A DNA stretch of 64,000 bases, from positions 248,001 to 312,000 of the forward strand of contig JARHZA010000001.1 in NCBI GenBank assembly GCA_029258375.1, given 5' to 3'. The stretch is from Eubacterium sp. (GTDB taxonomy: Bacteria; Bacillota; Clostridia; Oscillospirales; Acutalibacteraceae). A program made the translations under genes and the position numbers. Positions 39,418 to 49,793 of this stretch are shown here, piece by piece (position 1 is the stretch's first letter; the number at the start of each line of letters is the position of its first letter). The notes beneath the pieces were generated by a model that saw nothing but the letters and a program-made list of their open reading frames with translations, had not been told where the DNA came from and ran no database searches.

Positions 39418-40503
39418 ATGGCAAGAGTTTATAATTTTAGTGCAGGTCCTTCAACATTACCTGTTCCAGTTCTTGAAATTGCAAAAAATGAAATGCTTGA
39501 TTACAAAGGTTCAGGCCAGTCTGTTATGGAAATGAGCCACCGTTCAAAAGTATTTGATGAAATTATTAAAGATGCAGAAAGACTTATGAGAGAACTTTAT
39601 AATATTCCAGATAATTATAAAGTTTTATTCCTTCAAGGCGGTGCGTCTGCTCAGTTTTCTGCAATTCCACTTAACTTTATGAATGGATCTGGCAAGGCAG
39701 ATTATATTATTACTGGCCAATGGGCTAAAAAGGCATATCAAGAAGCTCAAAAATATGGCGATGTTAAAGCAGTTGCATCATCAGCAGATAAAACATTTAG
39801 TTATATTCCTGAAACTAAGGCAGAAGACTTTAGAGAAGATGCAGACTATGTTTATATTTGTTTAAACAATACAATTTACGGCACAATTTATAAAGAACTT
39901 CCTCCAGTTGGTGATAAAGTTCTTATTGCTGATATTTCCTCATGTGCGCTTTCAGAACCACTTGATATTTCTAAATTTGGTATGGTTTACTTTGGTGCTC
40001 AAAAGAACGTTGCACCAGCAGGTCTTGTTGTTGCAATTATTCGTGAAGACTTGCTTGGCAATGCAAGAGATATTTGCCCAACAATGATGAACTACAAAGT
40101 TCAAGCAGATGCAGATTCTCTTTACAATACACCACCTTGTTGGCCAATTTATATTTGTAAACTTGTTCTTGAATGGATTAAAGAAGCATTTGGTGGCCTT
40201 GAAGGATTAAAAGACCACAATGAAAAGAAAGCAAAAATGCTTTATGATTTCCTTGATAATAGCGAAATGTTTAGAGGAACAGTTGTTCCAGAATATCGTT
40301 CACTTATGAATGTTCCTTTTGTAACAGATAGCGAAGAACTTAATGCTAAGTTTATTAAAGAAGCAACAGAAGCTGGCTTTGTTAACCTTAAAGGTCACAG
40401 AAGTGTTGGCGGAATGAGAGCATCAATCTACAACGCTATGCCAATTGAAGGCGTAGAAGCTCTTGTTGCATTTATGAAGAAATTTGAGGAGGAAAATAAG
40501 TAA
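39418..40503 (+). CDS. serC: phosphoserine aminotransferase
   Basis: NFSAGPSTLPVPVL, FLQGGASAQFSAIPLN. Confidence 0.96.
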   Translation: MARVYNFSAGPSTLPVPVLEIAKNEMLDYKGSGQSVMEMSHRSKVFDEIIKDAERLMRELYNIPDNYKVLFLQGGASAQFSAIPLNFMNGSGKADYIITGQWAKKAYQEAQKYGDVKAVASSADKTFSYIPETKAEDFREDADYVYICLNNTIYGTIYKELPPVGDKVLIADISSCALSEPLDISKFGMVYFGAQKNVAPAGLVVAIIREDLLGNARDICPTMMNYKVQADADSLYNTPPCWPIYICKLVLEWIKEAFGGLEGLKDHNEKKAKMLYDFLDNSEMFRGTVVPEYRSLMNVPFVTDSEELNAKFIKEATEAGFVNLKGHRSVGGMRASIYNAMPIEGVEALVAFMKKFEEENK

Positions 40504-41663
40504 TGTTTAATATTAAAACTTTAAATAAAATTTCTGAAGTTGGACTTTCAAAATTTAAAGCAGATAAATATATTTATGGCGATGATGTTCAAAATCCAGA
40601 TGCAATAATGGTTCGTTCAGCAGCAATGCACGATATGGAAATGCCAGAATCTCTTCTTGCAATTGCAAGAGCAGGTGCGGGTGTAAATAATATTCCTGTT
40701 CAAGATTGCACAGAAAAAGGTATTACAGTATTTAATACACCTGGTGCAAATGCAAACGCAGTAAAAGAACTTGTTATTTGTGGAATGCTCCTTTCAAGCC
40801 GTAAAATCGTAAGAGGTATTGAGTGGTGCAAAACAATTAAAAATGAAGAAAATGTTGCAAAAACAGTAGAAAAAGGCAAGTCTGCATTTTCAGGTCCAGA
40901 AATTAACGGCAAAACACTTGCAGTTATCGGCCTTGGTGCAATTGGTAGACTTGTTGCAAATGCAGCAATAGACCTTGGTATGGATGTTGTTGGTTATGAC
41001 CCATTCCTTACAGAAACTGCAGCAGAATCATTAAAAAAGGAAGTTGTTGTAAAAAACAACCTTGATGATGTGTTCCCAGTTGCAGACTATATCACAGTGC
41101 ACGTTCCACTTACCCCAGACACAAAAGAAATGATTTGTGCAAAAAATATTGAAAAGATGAAAGACACAGTTAGAGTTATTAACTTTGCACGTGGCGATCT
41201 TGCAAATAATTTTGATATTGTTAACGCACTTGAAGACGGCAAAATGGCTGCTTATGTAACAGACTTTGCAGCACCAGAAATTATTGATGTAGATGGAATT
41301 CTTGTTCTTCCACATATTGGTGCATCAACTCCAGAAAGTGAAGAAAACTGTGCATCTATGGGTGCTCTTGAACTTATTGATTTTCTTGAAAATGGTAATA
41401 TTAGAAATTCAGTTAATATGCCTGCAGTAAGTATGCCAAAAAGTGGTGTTGCAAGAATTACAGTAATTCACAAAAACCAACCAAATATGATTGCTACAAT
41501 TACAGATACAATTAGTAGAGATGGCATCAATATTGATAGTTTTACAGATAAAAACCGTGGCGAAATCGCTTATAGTATTATTGATGTTGATTCTGCTGTT
41601 TCTGAAAGAGTTGTTAATGATATATCAAATATTGATGGTGTAACAAGAGTTAGAGTTATCTAA
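40503..41663 (+). CDS. serA: D-3-phosphoglycerate dehydrogenase
   Basis: GLGAIGRLVANAA Rossmann motif, C-terminal ACT domain, operon with serC. Confidence 0.94.
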   Translation: MFNIKTLNKISEVGLSKFKADKYIYGDDVQNPDAIMVRSAAMHDMEMPESLLAIARAGAGVNNIPVQDCTEKGITVFNTPGANANAVKELVICGMLLSSRKIVRGIEWCKTIKNEENVAKTVEKGKSAFSGPEINGKTLAVIGLGAIGRLVANAAIDLGMDVVGYDPFLTETAAESLKKEVVVKNNLDDVFPVADYITVHVPLTPDTKEMICAKNIEKMKDTVRVINFARGDLANNFDIVNALEDGKMAAYVTDFAAPEIIDVDGILVLPHIGASTPESEENCASMGALELIDFLENGNIRNSVNMPAVSMPKSGVARITVIHKNQPNMIATITDTISRDGINIDSFTDKNRGEIAYSIIDVDSAVSERVVNDISNIDGVTRVRVI

Positions 41664-41757
41664 TTTTGTTAAATAGTTAGTTTTATTATTCATAATGAAA
41701 AGGCAGGATGGTTTTCAAAACACCTTTCTGCCTTTTTATTTTTAAATTGTCTTATCG

Positions 41758-41786
41758 TTGACAATTGCAAAACACTTTGTTATAAT
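41758..41786 (+). promoter_or_regulatory. promoter for DAHP synthase gene
   Basis: TTGACA-17-TATAAT. Confidence 0.8.
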
Positions 41787-41797
41787 AACACTAATAT

Positions 41798-41826
41798 GCT
41801 TTAAAGTGATTAGGCTTTAAAGTGAT
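41798..41826 (+). repeat. tandem 13-bp repeat in promoter-proximal leader
   Basis: GCTTTAAAGTGAT-tag-GCTTTAAAGTGAT. Confidence 0.85.
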
Positions 41827-41860
41827 AAAGCGATAGTAATTAGAAAAGAGGCAAACAAAA

Positions 41861-42895
41861 ATGGCAAATATGAGATTCATAAGAAAATTGCCTATTCCAC
41901 AAGAGGTAAAAAAACTTTTTCCTTTAAGTGAAGAGGCAATTGCCACAAAAGCTAAAAGAGACGAAGAAATTGCAAAAGTATTCAGAGGCGAGAGTGATAA
42001 GTTTTTACTTATAATTGGACCTTGTTCTGCAGATAGCGAAAACAGTGTGCTTGATTACACACATCGCCTTGCAAAAGTTCAAGAAGAAGTAAAAGACAAA
42101 ATCATAATCATACCTCGTGTTTACACAGGAAAACCAAGAACAACTGGTGCAGGCTATAAAGGTATGATTCATCAACCAGATCCAGATGGCAAACCAGATA
42201 TGTACGAAGGAATTATTGCAGTTCGTTCTCTTCATTCAAAAGTAATTGAACAAACAGGTCTTACATCAGCAGATGAAATGCTTTATCCTAATAACTATCG
42301 ATATTTAAATGACATTCTTTCATACGTTGCAGTTGGCGCAAGAAGTGTAGAAAACCAAGACCACAGACTTGTAGCAAGTGGAATGAGTATTCCTTGTGGT
42401 ATGAAAAATCCAACAAGTGGTGATTTTTCAATTATGCTAAACGCAGTAACAGCTGCTCAAAGCGGACACACTTTCTTATACAGAGGTTGGGAAGTTGAAT
42501 CTTGTGGAAACGATCTTGCACATACAATTTTAAGAGGCAGCGTAAATAAATATGGCATTAGCCACGCTAATTACCATTATGAAGACTTAATTACACTATA
42601 TAATATGTATGCTTCTAAAGGCGATTATAAAAATCCTGCAGTTATTATTGATACAAATCATTACAATAGTGGCAAGCAGTATTTAGAACAAGTTCGTATT
42701 GCAAACGAAGTTCTTCACTCAATGAGAAGCTGCAATGACATTAAAGGTCTTGTTAAAGGATTTATGATTGAGTCATATATTGAGGACGGATGCCAAAAGA
42801 TAGAAGATGGTGTTTATGGTAAATCAATTACAGACCCTTGTCTTGGCTGGGAAAAATCAAGAGACCTTATTTACTCAATAGCAGATCAACTTTAA
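41861..42895 (+). CDS. 3-deoxy-7-phosphoheptulonate synthase (class I)
   Basis: IIGPCSADS, RVYTGKPRTTGAGYKGMIHQP, DTNHYNSGKQ. Confidence 0.95.
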   Translation: MANMRFIRKLPIPQEVKKLFPLSEEAIATKAKRDEEIAKVFRGESDKFLLIIGPCSADSENSVLDYTHRLAKVQEEVKDKIIIIPRVYTGKPRTTGAGYKGMIHQPDPDGKPDMYEGIIAVRSLHSKVIEQTGLTSADEMLYPNNYRYLNDILSYVAVGARSVENQDHRLVASGMSIPCGMKNPTSGDFSIMLNAVTAAQSGHTFLYRGWEVESCGNDLAHTILRGSVNKYGISHANYHYEDLITLYNMYASKGDYKNPAVIIDTNHYNSGKQYLEQVRIANEVLHSMRSCNDIKGLVKGFMIESYIEDGCQKIEDGVYGKSITDPCLGWEKSRDLIYSIADQL

Positions 42896-42908
42896 AATTT
42901 ATAAAAAG

Positions 42909-42940
42909 AAAAGCAGAGATTTTAAAATCTCTGCTTTTTT
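42909..42940. terminator. bidirectional terminator
   Basis: AAAAGCAGAGATTTTAAAATCTCTGCTTTT. Confidence 0.85.
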
Positions 42941-42952
42941 ATTTAATAATAA

Positions 42953-43648
42953 TTACTTTTTGAATCTGTAACCTTTACCCCAAACAGTGTGAATATAATC
43001 TGCATCTGGGTCAACTTCTTTAATTTTATCACGAATTCTGTTAACGTGAACAGTTATTGTTGATGTTTCACCAATAGGATCATAGTGCCAAATTTCATCA
43101 AATAATTTTTCTTTGCTATAAACTGTATCTGGGTTAGCAGCAAGGTAATATAGCAAATCAAATTCTTTGTTTGTAAGCAAAATTTCTGTTCCGTTAATGC
43201 AAGCACGTCTTGAATTGCAATCAAGTTTAAGATTATCAATCTCAATAATTTCTGTATTTTCGTGATGTTCTTCTTTAGTTGTAAGTCTGTTATAACGGCG
43301 AATATGAGCTAAAACTCTTGCTACAAGTTCGCTTGGCGAAAAAGGTTTAACAATGTAATCGTCTGCGCCAAAACCAAGACCTTTAATTTTATCAAGATCT
43401 TCTTTTTTCGCACTTACAAGAAGTATAGGAATATCTTTTCTCTCTCTTATTCTGCGGCAAATCTCAAGCCCGTCAACACGAGGCAACATAATATCAAGCA
43501 GAACTAAATCAAAATCTTTATCAAGTGCCATTTGAAGTCCAGTTTCACCGTCAGTTGCTGTTTCAACATAAAGCGAATTAGCCTCAAGATAGTCTTTTTC
43601 TAAAGTTAAAATGTTAACATCATCTTCAACAATAAGAACTTTATTCAT
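42953..43648 (-). CDS. OmpR-family response regulator
   Basis: receiver domain (DLVLLDIMLPRVDG) plus winged-helix DNA-binding domain. Confidence 0.94.
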   Translation of the reverse strand: MNKVLIVEDDVNILTLEKDYLEANSLYVETATDGETGLQMALDKDFDLVLLDIMLPRVDGLEICRRIRERKDIPILLVSAKKEDLDKIKGLGFGADDYIVKPFSPSELVARVLAHIRRYNRLTTKEEHHENTEIIEIDNLKLDCNSRRACINGTEILLTNKEFDLLYYLAANPDTVYSKEKLFDEIWHYDPIGETSTITVHVNRIRDKIKEVDPDADYIHTVWGKGYRFKK

Positions 43649-45219
43649 ATTTCATCACCATTTCTATTATTTTTTTCTTCAACTAATGGAAGAGAAATGA
43701 AAATTGCAAGCCCATTGCCAGGTTCACTTCGTGCCCAAATCATACCACCGTGTAGCTCAACAATCTGTTTGCAAACAGAAAGCCCAAGCCCAGAACCATC
43801 ACTAACATTTGATCTTGCTTTGTCAGCACGATAAAGTGTATCAAAAATACGTGGTAAACTTTCTTTATCAACACCCATTCCGTTATCTGCAATTTCAAAA
43901 ATAACAGAATGTTCGTATTCAGAAACAGTAAGTGTGATTTTTCCTTTAACATCTGGTCGTTTATATTTTATACTGTTAGAAACTATATTGTCAATAACAC
44001 GAGAAAATTTATCTGTATCAACGCTTATAATAGGTGTTGATTTTGTATTATCAATGATTTGGTAATCAAAACCTGTATTTTGTAAATCGTGACCAACTTC
44101 ATAAGCAAATTCAATAAATTCAGAAACTTTAATATTTTCTTTATTAAGTGTAATATCTCCAAGTTCAAGTTTAGAAATAGTTAAAAGGTCGTTAAGCATT
44201 TTTTCAGTGTCGCAAGTAGAATTGTAAATTGTGTCAAGATAACGAATTTGCTTTTCTTTTGTATCTGCAATGCCGTCTCTTAATCCTTCAACATATCCTT
44301 TTATTGAGGTTAAAGGCGTTCTTAAATCGTGAGCAATTCCAGCAATCATCTCTTTCTGTTTTTGGTTAGCTCGTTGCTTTTCTTCGGTTGATGCTTTAAC
44401 TCGCAACCTCATTTCATTAAAACTATCGGCAAGTTGCCCAAGTTCGTTTGTGGATTTATAGTCTATTTCATAATCAAGGTTTCCGTTTGCTATTTCGTTA
44501 GCACCTTTAGTTATTTTTTGTACAGGGCCAATAATAGTTTTTGAAGTAATAAGAGAAATTATTATAATGGCAAGTATAAATGTTAATCCAACAATTGCAA
44601 CAATAATAATAGTTCTGTTAGTAATTGTTCCCGTAACATTGTTTGCTTTGTCATTAGCAGAATTGTTTGGATAAGTGTATTTATCATTAACAATAAGAAT
44701 TGTATATTTATTGTTGTTATCTGATGTTATATTAGATAAAACAACTGCACCTTTTTCGCTAAAATAAAATAAGTCGCTATCACTTTTAAGTTCAACAACA
44801 GAATTAGCAATTTTTATAATTTCATCTTTACTGCAAGATGTGTAAAATTCTTTTTCGTTTTCTTCAATATAAATTAAAGAGCCTAATTGCTCAAGAGGTA
44901 AGGCAGCTTTTTTAATGTTAGATATTTTTTTGTCATATTTATCATCTTTTACAAGTTGGCTTGATAAATCATTAACTGCTTGACTCCACTGTGCTTGGTT
45001 TAAAATGCTATATGGAGCATGAGCAACTGCCGATAAGTCAAAGTTTTTTACAACAGAATTTATAAATACACCTGCAAATGTGCATATAATTATTGTTGGA
45101 ATTACAATTGCAAGAACAGATGTTATAATGATACGTGTGTTGATTTTTAGGTTGACTGTGTGTGACTTAATTTTATCTTTTTTATTATTTATTTTTTCTT
45201 TATTCACTGCTATACCCAC
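43645..45219 (-). CDS. HAMP-domain sensor histidine kinase
   Basis: AHDLRTPLTSIKGY H-box, DNGMGVD, DGSGLGLSVCKQI; 4-nt overlap with RR. Confidence 0.94.
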   Translation of the reverse strand: MGIAVNKEKINNKKDKIKSHTVNLKINTRIIITSVLAIVIPTIIICTFAGVFINSVVKNFDLSAVAHAPYSILNQAQWSQAVNDLSSQLVKDDKYDKKISNIKKAALPLEQLGSLIYIEENEKEFYTSCSKDEIIKIANSVVELKSDSDLFYFSEKGAVVLSNITSDNNNKYTILIVNDKYTYPNNSANDKANNVTGTITNRTIIIVAIVGLTFILAIIIISLITSKTIIGPVQKITKGANEIANGNLDYEIDYKSTNELGQLADSFNEMRLRVKASTEEKQRANQKQKEMIAGIAHDLRTPLTSIKGYVEGLRDGIADTKEKQIRYLDTIYNSTCDTEKMLNDLLTISKLELGDITLNKENIKVSEFIEFAYEVGHDLQNTGFDYQIIDNTKSTPIISVDTDKFSRVIDNIVSNSIKYKRPDVKGKITLTVSEYEHSVIFEIADNGMGVDKESLPRIFDTLYRADKARSNVSDGSGLGLSVCKQIVELHGGMIWARSEPGNGLAIFISLPLVEEKNNRNGDEI

Positions 45220-45277
45220 TTTGTTTTTTTATATCAAAGAAATATTAACACATTGATATAAGTTTGGCAAATAATAA

Positions 45278-45307
45278 TTGACAAAAATAAATTTTAGGTG
45301 TTATACT
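45278..45307 (+). promoter_or_regulatory. promoter for bioY
   Basis: TTGACA-18-TATACT. Confidence 0.65.
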
Positions 45308-45343
45308 TTCTGTGTTAAATATTTATCAAAGAAGGCGATTCTT

Positions 45344-45937
45344 ATGGAGGAAAAAGTAAATAAGAAAAAAACAAAATTTAAAACTATTGATATTGTGTAT
45401 ATAGGCATATTTGCGGCGATAATTGCTGTTTGTGCATGGATATCAATACCACTTACAGTGCCAATAACACTTCAAACGCTTGGTGTTTGTGTAACTGCGG
45501 GACTGCTTGGAACTAAAAGAGGAACTCTTTCTGTAATGGTTTACATATTGCTTGGAATTATAGGCGTGCCAGTTTTTGCGTCTTTTTCATCTGGGCTTGG
45601 TTATCTTCTTGGCGCAACAGGCGGTTATATTATTGGTTTTATTTTTACAGCATTGATTGTAGGCGTTATGGTAAATTCACTTGGCAAAAAAGTTTGGGTT
45701 TATGCTTTGTCAATGGTTCTTGGTGTTATTGCATGCTATATTTTTGGAACAATTTGGTTTATAAATGTTTATAACAGAGGTCACGCAGATGCCGTTTCTC
45801 TTGTTACTGTTCTTGGTTGGTGTGTAACTCCATTCATTATTCCCGATATGGTTAAGATTGCTATTGCTACTCTTCTATGTGTAAAACTTGATAAATATGT
45901 AGACAATAACAAAAAATCGAAAATAGATAAAATATAA
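45344..45937 (+). CDS. bioY: biotin transporter BioY
   Basis: ISIPLTVPITLQTLGVCVTAGLLGTKRG; start revised (the ORF-track start lies in the promoter). Confidence 0.92.
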   Translation: MEEKVNKKKTKFKTIDIVYIGIFAAIIAVCAWISIPLTVPITLQTLGVCVTAGLLGTKRGTLSVMVYILLGIIGVPVFASFSSGLGYLLGATGGYIIGFIFTALIVGVMVNSLGKKVWVYALSMVLGVIACYIFGTIWFINVYNRGHADAVSLVTVLGWCVTPFIIPDMVKIAIATLLCVKLDKYVDNNKKSKIDKI

Positions 45938-46047
45938 AATAGAAATTGTGAAATTTTTGTAATATTTGTTATAATAATGGTTGTAAAAAATATGCATTTA
46001 AAGTATAATATGTGTGCATATTTAATTAGTTGTATGGAGGTTTAATT

Positions 46048-46884
46048 ATGTCAAATTGCTGGCTTAATGGAAAAACATGTGTTGTTACCGGTGCATCAGG
46101 CGGTATGGGTGCAGGTATTGCAGCAACTCTTATTAAAAAACATGGATGTAAAGTTATTGGTGTAGCAAGAAGCGAACCAAAAATGAAAAAGTTCATCGAC
46201 GAACTTGGTCCTTTATATGCTGATCAATTCTCATACAAACTCTTTGACGTTTCAAAGAAAGAAAATTGGGACGAATTTGTTGCAGATCTTGAAGAACAAA
46301 ATATCCAAGTAGATATTCTTGTAAACAATGCAGGTATTTTACCTAAATTCAAACGTTTTGACCGTTACGAAATGGACGAAATTGATCGTGCAATGAACAT
46401 CAACTTCTTCTCATGCGTATATTCAACAAAGGCTATGCTTCCAATGCTTCTCAAGAGCCCAGACGGTGGTATCTTAAACATTGACTCTTCTGCTGCTCTT
46501 ATGAGTCTTGCAGGTACTTCAATGTACTCAGCATCAAAAGCTGCTCTTAAAGGATTTACAGAAGCTCTTCGTGAAGAATTCCGTGGTAAATTATATGTTG
46601 GTCTTGTATGCCCAGGCTTTACAAAAACAGATATTTTCCGTGATCAAAAGAACGAAGGCGGTAAGGGCGAAAAAATCATGAATATGATTTCAACAAACTG
46701 CGACCTTATGGTTAAAATGATTATGTTTGGTTTTGAACATAAACAAGCTCTTCAAGTTCACGGCTTAGACGCTCACGCAATGGATATTTTTGGCAAACTT
46801 ATGCCTGTAAATGGTTCTCGTCTTTTCAGTGCTATTATGAAAGCTGCTGACATTGACCTCTTTAATGACGTATTTAGAGACTAA
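46048..46884 (+). CDS. short-chain dehydrogenase/reductase
   Basis: VVTGASGGMGAGIA, NNAG, YSASKAALK. Confidence 0.9.
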   Translation: MSNCWLNGKTCVVTGASGGMGAGIAATLIKKHGCKVIGVARSEPKMKKFIDELGPLYADQFSYKLFDVSKKENWDEFVADLEEQNIQVDILVNNAGILPKFKRFDRYEMDEIDRAMNINFFSCVYSTKAMLPMLLKSPDGGILNIDSSAALMSLAGTSMYSASKAALKGFTEALREEFRGKLYVGLVCPGFTKTDIFRDQKNEGGKGEKIMNMISTNCDLMVKMIMFGFEHKQALQVHGLDAHAMDIFGKLMPVNGSRLFSAIMKAADIDLFNDVFRD

Positions 46885-46915
46885 TTTAAAGAGAATCTAA
46901 AACTCAATATAAAAC

Positions 46916-46951
46916 AAAAGCGAAACAGATTTATTTCTGTTTCGCTTTTTT
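46916..46951 (+). terminator. terminator
   Basis: AAAAGCGAAACAGA/TTCTGTTTCGCTTTTT. Confidence 0.8.
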
Positions 46952-47026
46952 GTTTTGAAATTTATTTTAAAGATAAAAATAAAAAATACAGATTGCGAAA
47001 AAATAATCAATAGAATATAAATATAA

Positions 47027-47054
47027 ATTAAAATTAGAATATTCTAATTTTAAT
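47027..47054. repeat. 28-bp perfect palindrome
   Basis: ATTAAAATTAGAATATTCTAATTTTAAT. Confidence 0.9.
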
Positions 47055-47135
47055 ATAAAGTTCAAACTTATAAATCAATAAAACAAAAACGGGCAGTAAT
47101 TAAACTGCCCGTTTTATTATTTTATATTGTATTGA

Positions 47136-49322
47136 TTAGTCTCTGTGTGGACGTCTGTTATCACGTCTTGGTTTTCTTGGAGCTTCATCAATGTCGTTTT
47201 CAGGTTTCATACCTTCAAGTTCGATGAGCGCATCTCTTCTTGAAAGGTTGATTCTGCCTTGATCATCAATTTCAATACATTTAACAATGATTGAATCGCC
47301 AACGTTTACAACGTCTTCAACTTTTTCAGTTCTCTTAACATCAAGTCTTGAGATGTGAACAAGTCCTTCTTTGCCAGGAGCAATTTCAACAAAAGCACCA
47401 AAGCTCATAATTCTTGTAACAACACCGTTGTAGAAAGCACCTACTTCTGGATCGCTTGCAATAAGCTTGATGATTTCACGAGCACCGTTGCATTTTTCAG
47501 CATCAATACCGCTAATGAATACTCTGCCGTCTTCTTCAATGTTAATCTTAACATCATATTCAGCTTGGATTTCTTGAATTACTTTACCGCCCTTACCGAT
47601 AACGTCGCCGATCTTGTCAGGGTTGATAGCAATTGTAATCATCTTTGGAGCATATTTTGAAAGTTCCTTGCGAGGTTCGCTGATTACAGGAATCATAATT
47701 TCATCAAGAATATAGTTTCTTGCTTTATGAGTTTTAGCAAATGCTTCTTTAATGATTTCTGGAGTAAGACCGTGAACTTTAAGGTCCATTTGGATTGCTG
47801 TAATACCGTCTTTAGTACCAGCAACTTTAAAGTCCATATCGCCATAGAAGTCTTCAAGACCTTGAATATCTACCATTGTCATAAAGTCGCCATAAACGCC
47901 TTCGTCACCTGTGATAAGACCACAGCTGATACCAGCAACTGGAGCTTTAATAGGAACACCTGCTGCCATAAGTGAAAGTGTAGAACCACAAATTGAACCC
48001 TGTGATGTTGAACCGTTTGAAGAAAGAACTTCAGATACAACACGGATGCAGTATGGGAATTCATCAACTGAAGGAAGAACTGGAACAAGTGCTTTTTCGG
48101 CAAGAGCACCGTGACCGATTTCACGTCTACCAGGACCTCTTGAAGGTTTTGTTTCGCCAACACTGTATGAAGGGAAGTTGTAGTGGTGAATATATCTCTT
48201 TTCAGTTTGTTCATCAAGACCGTCAAGTGTTTGGCAGTCGCTCATAGGACCAAGAGTTGTAATTGAAAGAACTTGAGTTTGTCCACGAGTGAATAAACCT
48301 GAACCGTGAACTCTTGAAAGTAAGTCTACTTCTGCGTTAAGAGGACGGATTTCATCAATACCACGGCCGTCAACACGCTTGTGTTCGTCTTTAAGCCAAG
48401 AACGTACAACGTGCTTTTGAACAAGATACATAATCTCGTCAATTTTAGCTTCGTTGCCTTCGAATCTTTCATCAAATTTTTCGTGAACTGCTGCGTAAAT
48501 AGGAAGAAGAGCTTCGTCACGAACAAGTTTATCATCTGTATCAAGAGCTTTTTTAACATCTTCAATGCAGAATTCTTCAATTTCAGCCATAATTGCTGGG
48601 TCTGGATCAGATGATTCATAAGCAAACTTAGGCTTACCAATTTCATCAACAATGCCTTGAATGAATTTAACCATCTTTTTGTTTTCTTCGTGACCAGCCA
48701 TAATAGCATCAAACATAAGGTCATCAGGGATTTCGTTACCGCCAGCTTCAATCATAGCAACAAGGTCTGCTGTTGAAGCAACTGTAAGAGTTAAATCTGT
48801 AACTTCTCTTTGAGCAAGAGTTGGGTTGAGAACGATTTCGCCATCAACAAGACCAACGTTTACAGATGAGATAGGGCCGTCCCAAGGAATATCTGATACT
48901 GCGATTGCTGCAGAAACACCGATTGCTGCTGTAACTTCTGGTGAGCAGTCAGGGTCAACAGACATAACTGTTGCAACAACTGAGCAGTCATTTCTTAAAT
49001 CTTTTGGGAAAAGAGGACGGATAGGTCTATCAATACAACGGCTTGTAAGAATAGCCTTTTCACCTGCTCTGCCTTCACGGCGAATGAATGAACCAGGGAT
49101 TTTACCAACTGAGTACATTTTTTCTTCATAGTCAACTGAAAGAGGGAAGAAGTCAACGCCCTCTCTTGGTTTTGCAGAAGCAGTTACTGTACAAAGAACT
49201 TCTGTTTCACCATAACGAGCAAGGAATGCAGCGTTAGCAAGTCCTGCCATTTTTCCTGTTTCAAGAGTGAATTTACGGCCTGCAAATTCAGTCTCCCAAA
49301 CTTTAAAGTTTTTGAAAAACAT
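47136..49322 (-). CDS. pnp: polyribonucleotide nucleotidyltransferase
   Basis: RNase PH domains, KH (IGKGGKVIQEI), S1 domain. Confidence 0.97.
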   Translation of the reverse strand: MFFKNFKVWETEFAGRKFTLETGKMAGLANAAFLARYGETEVLCTVTASAKPREGVDFFPLSVDYEEKMYSVGKIPGSFIRREGRAGEKAILTSRCIDRPIRPLFPKDLRNDCSVVATVMSVDPDCSPEVTAAIGVSAAIAVSDIPWDGPISSVNVGLVDGEIVLNPTLAQREVTDLTLTVASTADLVAMIEAGGNEIPDDLMFDAIMAGHEENKKMVKFIQGIVDEIGKPKFAYESSDPDPAIMAEIEEFCIEDVKKALDTDDKLVRDEALLPIYAAVHEKFDERFEGNEAKIDEIMYLVQKHVVRSWLKDEHKRVDGRGIDEIRPLNAEVDLLSRVHGSGLFTRGQTQVLSITTLGPMSDCQTLDGLDEQTEKRYIHHYNFPSYSVGETKPSRGPGRREIGHGALAEKALVPVLPSVDEFPYCIRVVSEVLSSNGSTSQGSICGSTLSLMAAGVPIKAPVAGISCGLITGDEGVYGDFMTMVDIQGLEDFYGDMDFKVAGTKDGITAIQMDLKVHGLTPEIIKEAFAKTHKARNYILDEIMIPVISEPRKELSKYAPKMITIAINPDKIGDVIGKGGKVIQEIQAEYDVKINIEEDGRVFISGIDAEKCNGAREIIKLIASDPEVGAFYNGVVTRIMSFGAFVEIAPGKEGLVHISRLDVKRTEKVEDVVNVGDSIIVKCIEIDDQGRINLSRRDALIELEGMKPENDIDEAPRKPRRDNRRPHRD

Positions 49323-49351
49323 AGTTTTACCTCCATTGTTTTAATCTATCG

Positions 49352-49430
49352 AAAGGAGGACAATAGTAATAAATTCAACATACTTTTTTTGGCAAATATG
49401 CTCAATTTACTACTATCTTCACCCTCCTTT
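49352..49430 (-). promoter_or_regulatory. long imperfect hairpin in pnp leader
   Basis: AAAGGAGG..ATAGTA.TAAATT paired with AATTTA.TACTAT..CCTCCTTT. Confidence 0.65.
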
Positions 49431-49473
49431 TGATTTTCACATTTTTTGCTTAATACCTCTTTTAATAATGACG

Positions 49474-49510
49474 AAAAGCAGACGGCAAAAAATTACCATC
49501 TGCTTTTTTT
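49474..49510 (-). terminator. terminator of rpsO
   Basis: AAAAGCAGA/TCTGCTTTTTTT hairpin. Confidence 0.7.
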
Positions 49511-49513
49511 TAA

Positions 49514-49789
49514 TTATCTGTCAAGAGTATCACGGATACCAAGTTTAGCAACAAGTGCACGGTATCTTTCGATGTCGTTCTTATAAAGGTATGAAAGAAG
49601 GTTTCTTCTGTGACCTACCATTTTAAGAAGACCACGGCGTGAGTGATTGTCTTTCTTATGAACCTTTAAGTGAGCTGTGAGCTCGTTGATTCTTGTTGTA
49701 AGAACAGCAATCTGTACTTCTGGAGAACCTGTATCTCCTTCGTGAGTAGCGTATTCAGCCATGATAGCTTGCTTTTCAGCTTGTGTCAT
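49514..49789 (-). CDS. rpsO: 30S ribosomal protein S15
   Basis: [39 protein letters not shown]. Confidence 0.97.
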   Translation of the reverse strand: MTQAEKQAIMAEYATHEGDTGSPEVQIAVLTTRINELTAHLKVHKKDNHSRRGLLKMVGHRRNLLSYLYKNDIERYRALVAKLGIRDTLDR

Positions 49790-49793
49790 TTGT

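Noticed and set aside
47355-47660. antisense ORF opposite pnp
   Set aside because: Antisense to a conserved gene; no motifs or start context.
48326-48751. 141-aa ORF inside pnp, other minus-strand frame
   Set aside because: Overlaps the conserved pnp coding frame; no RBS and Leu/Lys-rich artefactual composition.
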